Below, one piece after another: positions 59,818-64,000 of a DNA stretch of 64,000 nucleotides. Position numbers and translations under genes: made by a program. Source of the DNA: JALHUB01 sp963719465 (lineage in GTDB: Bacteria > Chloroflexota > Dehalococcoidia > DSTF01 > JALHUB01); the NCBI GenBank assembly GCA_963719465.1, contig OY970386.1:682001-746000 (forward strand). The letters run 5' to 3'. The first letter of the stretch is position 1, and every line of letters begins with the position of its first letter. A model generated the notes under the pieces. The model was not told the DNA's origin. It made no database searches and saw only the letters and a program-made list of their open reading frames with translations.

Positions 59818-60956
59818 GCCGCATCGTTGTCCTCGGTTCCACCGGCTCTATTGGGCGTCAGACGCTTGAGGTAGTGCGCGGTCTTCGCGAGCGATTTCGC
59901 GTCGTCGGGCTGTGCGCCGGCCGCAACGTCACCCTCCTCGAAGAGCAGGCGCACGAGTTCGCGCCCCGACTGGTCTGCTGCGACGGAAACGGATCGGCGA
60001 CCAGCAGCGTTATACCTTTTGACGGCTACGAATGCCGGCCGATGGAAGAGATCGCCGCCGACCCCAACGTCGACATCGTCGTCGTCGCCACCGCCGGCAA
60101 GGCGGGCCTTTCGCCGACGCTCAAGGCGCTGGAGGCGGGCAAGACAGTCGCCCTGGCGAACAAGGAAGTGCTGGTCATGGCGGGCCGTCTGGTTAAGGAA
60201 GCGGCGCGTCGCGGCCACGGCGAGATCCGCCCGGTCGACAGCGAGCACAGCGCCATCTGGCAGGTGATGCGCGGCGAGAAGAACGCCAACATCCGGCGGC
60301 TCATCCTCACCGCGTCCGGCGGGGCGCTGCGGGACAAAAGCGTCGAGGAGATCGAGCGGGTGACGCCGGAGCAGGCGCTTTCGCACCCGACGTGGCAGAT
60401 GGGCCGCAAGGTGACAATCGATTCGGCGACGCTGCTGAACAAGGGGCTGGAGGCGATCGAAGCGCAGTGGCTCTTCGACGTGCCGCTGGACAGGATAGAG
60501 ATCGTGTTGCACCGCGAAAGCATCGTCCACTCCGTCGTCGAGTTCTGCGACGGCTCGCTGAAAGCGCAGCTCGGCACGCCCGACATGCGCGTCCCGATTC
60601 AGGTGGCGCTCTGCTTCCCGGACCGGCCGCATCTCCCGTCGGTATCGCCGCTGGAGCTGCGACAGGTTGGCGAGCTGCACTTCTCGGAGCTGAAGCTGGA
60701 CCGTTATCCCTGCCTTTCGCTGGCGCTGGAAGCCGGCCACCGCGGCGGCACCTATCCGACCGTGCTCTCCGCCGCCGACGAGGTCGCCGTCGAAGGCTTC
60801 CTGAGCGGGAAGATCAGGTTCACGCGGATTCCAGAGATCATCGACGAGACGCTGAATGCGCATGAAGGCGGCTCGGACGAGAGCCTGGACGAGATCCTGG
60901 CGGCCGACGCGTGGGCGCGTGAATATGCGACAACTCTCCTAGGAAAGCAAGCGTGA
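59802..60956 (+). CDS. dxr: 1-deoxy-D-xylulose-5-phosphate reductoisomerase
   Basis: 384 residues, GTG start inside the end of cdsA. Second enzyme of the MEP isoprenoid pathway. NADPH fold RIVVLGSTGSIGRQTLEVVR; metal site in PVDSEHSAIWQVM (D-x-E) and the distal ATLLNKGLEAIEAQWLFDVP (N-K-x-x-E); ALANKEVLVMAG and HPTWQMGRKVTIDSA are family blocks. The next gene starts within its stop (GTGA). Confidence 0.97.
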   Translation: MGDSVSRIVVLGSTGSIGRQTLEVVRGLRERFRVVGLCAGRNVTLLEEQAHEFAPRLVCCDGNGSATSSVIPFDGYECRPMEEIAADPNVDIVVVATAGKAGLSPTLKALEAGKTVALANKEVLVMAGRLVKEAARRGHGEIRPVDSEHSAIWQVMRGEKNANIRRLILTASGGALRDKSVEEIERVTPEQALSHPTWQMGRKVTIDSATLLNKGLEAIEAQWLFDVPLDRIEIVLHRESIVHSVVEFCDGSLKAQLGTPDMRVPIQVALCFPDRPHLPSVSPLELRQVGELHFSELKLDRYPCLSLALEAGHRGGTYPTVLSAADEVAVEGFLSGKIRFTRIPEIIDETLNAHEGGSDESLDEILAADAWAREYATTLLGKQA

Positions 60957-62019
60957 ACACCGTCGTCCTGCACTCCCTGCTGCCGTTCCTCGGCATAATC
61001 ATCGTACTGGTGTTAGTCCATGAGTCGGGCCACTTCATCGCTGCGAAGATTTCGCGGGTGAAGGTGCTGGAGTTCGGCGTAGGCTTTCCGCCGCGTATCG
61101 CCGCCTTCAAGTTCCACGAGACGGAGTACTCGCTGAACGCGCTGCCGCTGGGCGGCTTCGTGCGTATGTTCGGCGAAGAGGACCCGTCGGAGCCGGGCTC
61201 GCTAGCTTCGAGGCCAAAGCGCCTGCGACTCTTCGTGCTCTCGGCCGGCGCGCTCTCCAACTTCCTGTTCGCCATCCTGCTGTTCACCGCCAGCTTCATC
61301 ATTCCGCATGAGGTGTCGGTGGGACGCGCCATGATAACGGGAGTCGAAGCGAACTCGCCGGCGCAGGCAGCCGGTTTGCAGAGCGGCGACATCGTCTACA
61401 GCATCGACGGCCGCAACGCCCAGAACACCTCCGACGCCATCTATGACATCAACCTGCACCTCGGCGAGATGGTGAAGATGACTGTGAAGCGCGGCACTGA
61501 GTTCGTCGATGTGAACGTCAAAGCGCGCTGGTCGCCGCCGTCCGGTCAAGGGCCCACGGGAATCACCATCGCGCCGCAGTACCCGTTCACCGAGTCGCAG
61601 TCGTATGCGCCGTGGACGGCGCTTGGCCTTGGCTGGCGGGAGACGTTCGACTCGCTGACGATGGCCCGCAACCAGGTTATCGCCTGGGTCAAGGGCGCCA
61701 CCACGCCCCAGGTGACGGGGCCGGTCGGCATCGTCCAGGCGACGGGCGAGGTCGTCAAGGAAGCGGGCTGGAAGTCGCTGATCGAGTTCATGGGCCTCAT
61801 CAGCATCAATCTGGCCGTCGTCAACATCCTGCCGTTCCCGTTCCTGGACGGCGGCCGCATCGTATTCGTCCTCGTCGAAGTGCTGCGACGCGGCCGGCGC
61901 GTCGCCCCGGAGAAAGAGGCGCTGGTCCACCTGGCCGGTCTGGCGGTGATCATGACGTTCGTGGTGGTAATCAGCTACTTCGACATAGCCCGCATCATCC
62001 ACGGACAAAGCATCTTCCG

Positions 62020-62023
<4 letters not shown>
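60953..62023 (+). CDS. rseP: Site-2 (M50/RseP-type) intramembrane zinc protease
   Basis: 356 residues. The first membrane helix holds LVHESGHFIAAK (H-E-x-x-H zinc site); SLNALPLGGFVRMFGEEDPS follows. One PDZ domain is visible at about 115-190 (ITGVEANSPAQAAGLQSGDI, VYSIDGRNAQNTSD). The third ligand is in VVNILPFPFLDGGRIVFVLV (N-x-x-P-x-P-x-L-D-G-G). It cleaves anti-sigma factors or signal-peptide remnants in the membrane. GTG start overlaps dxr; the stop overlaps ispG. Confidence 0.96.
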
Positions 62024-63096
<1,073 letters not shown>

Positions 63097-63127
63097 CGCC
63101 CGATCCTCGTCGGAGCGGAAAACGCAT

Positions 63128-63194
63128 CTGAGGGTTGAAACCCTCAGCCTCAGCAGTACAATGTTGGGTGCAGGCTGCGGGATTTGTCCCGCAG
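63128..63194. repeat. Two hairpins before the small membrane gene
   Basis: CTGAGGGTT-GA-AACCCTCAG (63128-63147) and CTGCGGGA-TTTG-TCCCGCAG (63175-63194). A third of the same design, CTGAGGGAT-AA-ATCCCTCAG (63503-63522), contains the stop codon of the gene that follows. The hairpin at 47605-47624 is of similar build. They look like a family of small dispersed palindromes. Confidence 0.6.
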
Positions 63195-63222
63195 AGGTGC
63201 TTGTCTTTCCAGGAGAGACGCC

Positions 63223-63513
63223 GTGAACTTCAACGTTATCGGCCTCATCGTCCTGTTTCTCGTCTGGGCGTTGTTCGGCTTCATCCCCTGGCTCGTCGTC
63301 GCTGTCCGACGCCGCGGCCGCGATATGCTGGCGCTGCTGCCGCTCGCCATTCTCGGCGGCATCGGCGGCGCGATCCTGGTGCCGCTGCTCGGCGCGCGCA
63401 ACCTGCCGGCGGTGCTGGGCAGCCTCGTCGCGGCGATGGCCGGCGGGCTGCTCCTTACGCTCGCCGGACCGTATGTCGCCGGGCGCGTGCTGCGGTTCCG
63501 ATCTGAGGGATAA
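63223..63513 (+). CDS. Small membrane protein
   Basis: Ninety-six residues from a GTG at 63223 behind GGAGAG. Three hydrophobic segments: NVIGLIVLFLVWALFGFIPW, LALLPLAILGGIGGAILVPL and LGSLVAAMAGGLLLTLAGPY, with basic loops (VAVRRRGRD) between the first two. It resembles GlsB/transglycosylase-associated small membrane proteins in size and Gly-rich helices, but the match is not decisive. It is bracketed by the hairpins described separately. Confidence 0.65.
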   Translation: MNFNVIGLIVLFLVWALFGFIPWLVVAVRRRGRDMLALLPLAILGGIGGAILVPLLGARNLPAVLGSLVAAMAGGLLLTLAGPYVAGRVLRFRSEG

Positions 63514-63587
63514 ATCCCTCAGCTTCCTCTCCACACCTCCCTCCAGAAGGTGCGTTCCCGTGCCCGTTCATCCGTAAGCGGGAGTGC

Positions 63588-63664
63588 AGAGGGTGTCCCT
63601 CTGCCGGGGTTCCAAGGGGTGTCCCCTTGGCCCCTAGGGGACGTCTCTCGGGCGGGCGGGTGGG
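63588..63664. repeat. Double-hairpin REP-like element, copy c, with G-quadruplex motif
   Basis: AGAGGG-TGT-CCCTCT (63588-63602), linker GCCGGGGTT, CCAAGGGG-TGT-CCCCTTGG (63612-63630), a CCCCTAGGGG palindrome (63631-63640), then GGGCGGGCGGGTGGG (63650-63664). It lies ~80 bp upstream of the proS promoter. Stem bases differ from copies a and b in paired fashion. Confidence 0.75.
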
Positions 63665-63745
63665 AAGAAAAGCGCAAATGTTTCGACAAGCGGCAGCGGG
63701 GAGGCGCGGCGGGGCTCGAACGCCGGCGAGGTCAATCGCGCGTCC

Positions 63746-63774
63746 TTGACCGCGCCGCCTGCCTCCTCTATCCT
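63746..63774 (+). promoter_or_regulatory. proS promoter
   Basis: TTGACC (63746-63751), 17 bp, TATCCT (63769-63774), 34 bp before the ATG. An 18-bp block around the -35 is identical to the DUF362 gene promoter at 5877-5894. Confidence 0.6.
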
Positions 63775-63808
63775 CGCGATGAACCTATCCTTCGACTCAG
63801 GAGACCGC

Positions 63809-64000
63809 ATGCGTCTGACTCATCTCTTCGGCAAGACGCTGCGTCAGGCCCCGGCTGAGGCCGAGACGCCGAACCATCAGCTCCTCCTCCGCGCCCGCCT
63901 CATCGCCCAGCTCACGGCCGGCGTCTACAGCTACCTGCCGCTCGGCTGGCGGGCCCTCCTCAAGCTGCGACAGATCATACGCGAGGAGATGGACGCGGCC
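63809..64000 (+). CDS. proS: Prolyl-tRNA synthetase, N-terminal part, runs off the right edge
   Basis: Sixty-four residues are visible from ATG 63809 (AGGAG upstream). MRLTHLFGKTLRQAPAEAET, then LIAQLTAGVYSYLPLGWRAL and IIREEMDAA match the start of bacterial-type ProS (class II synthetase, with the L-x-x-A-G-x-Y-x-Y-L-P-L-G block). The catalytic and editing domains lie outside the window. It ends the conserved uppS-cdsA-dxr-rseP-ispG neighbourhood but has its own promoter. Confidence 0.93.
   Translation, partial: MRLTHLFGKTLRQAPAEAETPNHQLLLRARLIAQLTAGVYSYLPLGWRALLKLRQIIREEMDAA

Overview
The window is high-GC bacterial chromosome, mostly housekeeping and energy-metabolism genes, with one mobile patch at the left edge. 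My best guess for the host is a Chloroflexota bacterium, probably Dehalococcoidia-like. The basis is the run rpsB-tsf-pyrH-frr-uppS-cdsA-dxr-rseP-ispG-proS, a short (~167 aa) EF-Ts, an ArsA/HSP20-like ATPase, and formate-THF ligase beside a MetF protein with the MTHFR C-terminal domain. This is inference from gene content, not from a phylogenetic marker that I could score.

Layout. 1-4.5 kb: the start of a cation/Ca2+ antiporter at the edge, then an integrated-element segment (replication-relaxation protein, a hairpin-rich stretch, a HicB-like protein, an XRE regulator, a tyrosine recombinase) abutting the 3' end of tRNA-Gly(CCC). 4.7-9 kb: a serine hydrolase lipoprotein, a DUF362 protein and a single-chain DUF262/DUF1524 (GmrSD-type) nuclease. 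9.4-14.5 kb: fhs, metF and a 4-hydroxybutyryl-CoA dehydratase-type enzyme with all four cluster ligands. 14.7-20.7 kb: secreted TolB-propeller and surface lipoproteins. 21.2-28.8 kb: HAD hydrolase-ackA-xfp facing zwf and an aldehyde dehydrogenase, i.e. a pentose-phosphate/phosphoketolase route to acetyl-phosphate, acetate and ATP. 29-40.6 kb: two AHSA1-type proteins, a PAS/GGDEF/GAF/HD-GYP protein, membrane proteins, an ArsA-type ATPase, PBP1A and a methyltransferase. 40.7-44.4 kb: gatC, gatA, a probable selenoprotein and an aminotransferase. 44.9-49.3 kb: a 14-repeat RCC1 surface protein, an SH3-domain protein and an inositol-monophosphatase-type enzyme. 49.6-53.5 kb: nadA-nadB-nadC behind a promoter that carries a 21-bp palindrome. 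53.7-55.3 kb: L,D-transpeptidase, dtd and a FmdB-type zinc ribbon. 55.4-64 kb: the translation/isoprenoid/membrane-biogenesis operon ending in partial proS.

Most notable points. (1) A C-GCAxxG-C-C family redox protein at 42590-43021 whose first conserved Cys is an in-frame TGA, followed by a SECIS-like stem-loop. (2) A palindromic operator overlapping the nadA -10 element. (3) A dispersed double-hairpin repeat with compensatory changes, twice linked to a one-nucleotide-loop G-quadruplex motif. (4) A structured leader shared by two neighbouring secretion loci. (5) Two distant genes with nearly the same ~55-bp promoter. Five genes, including nadC, carry single frameshifts; this many suggests indel errors in the assembly as much as real decay.
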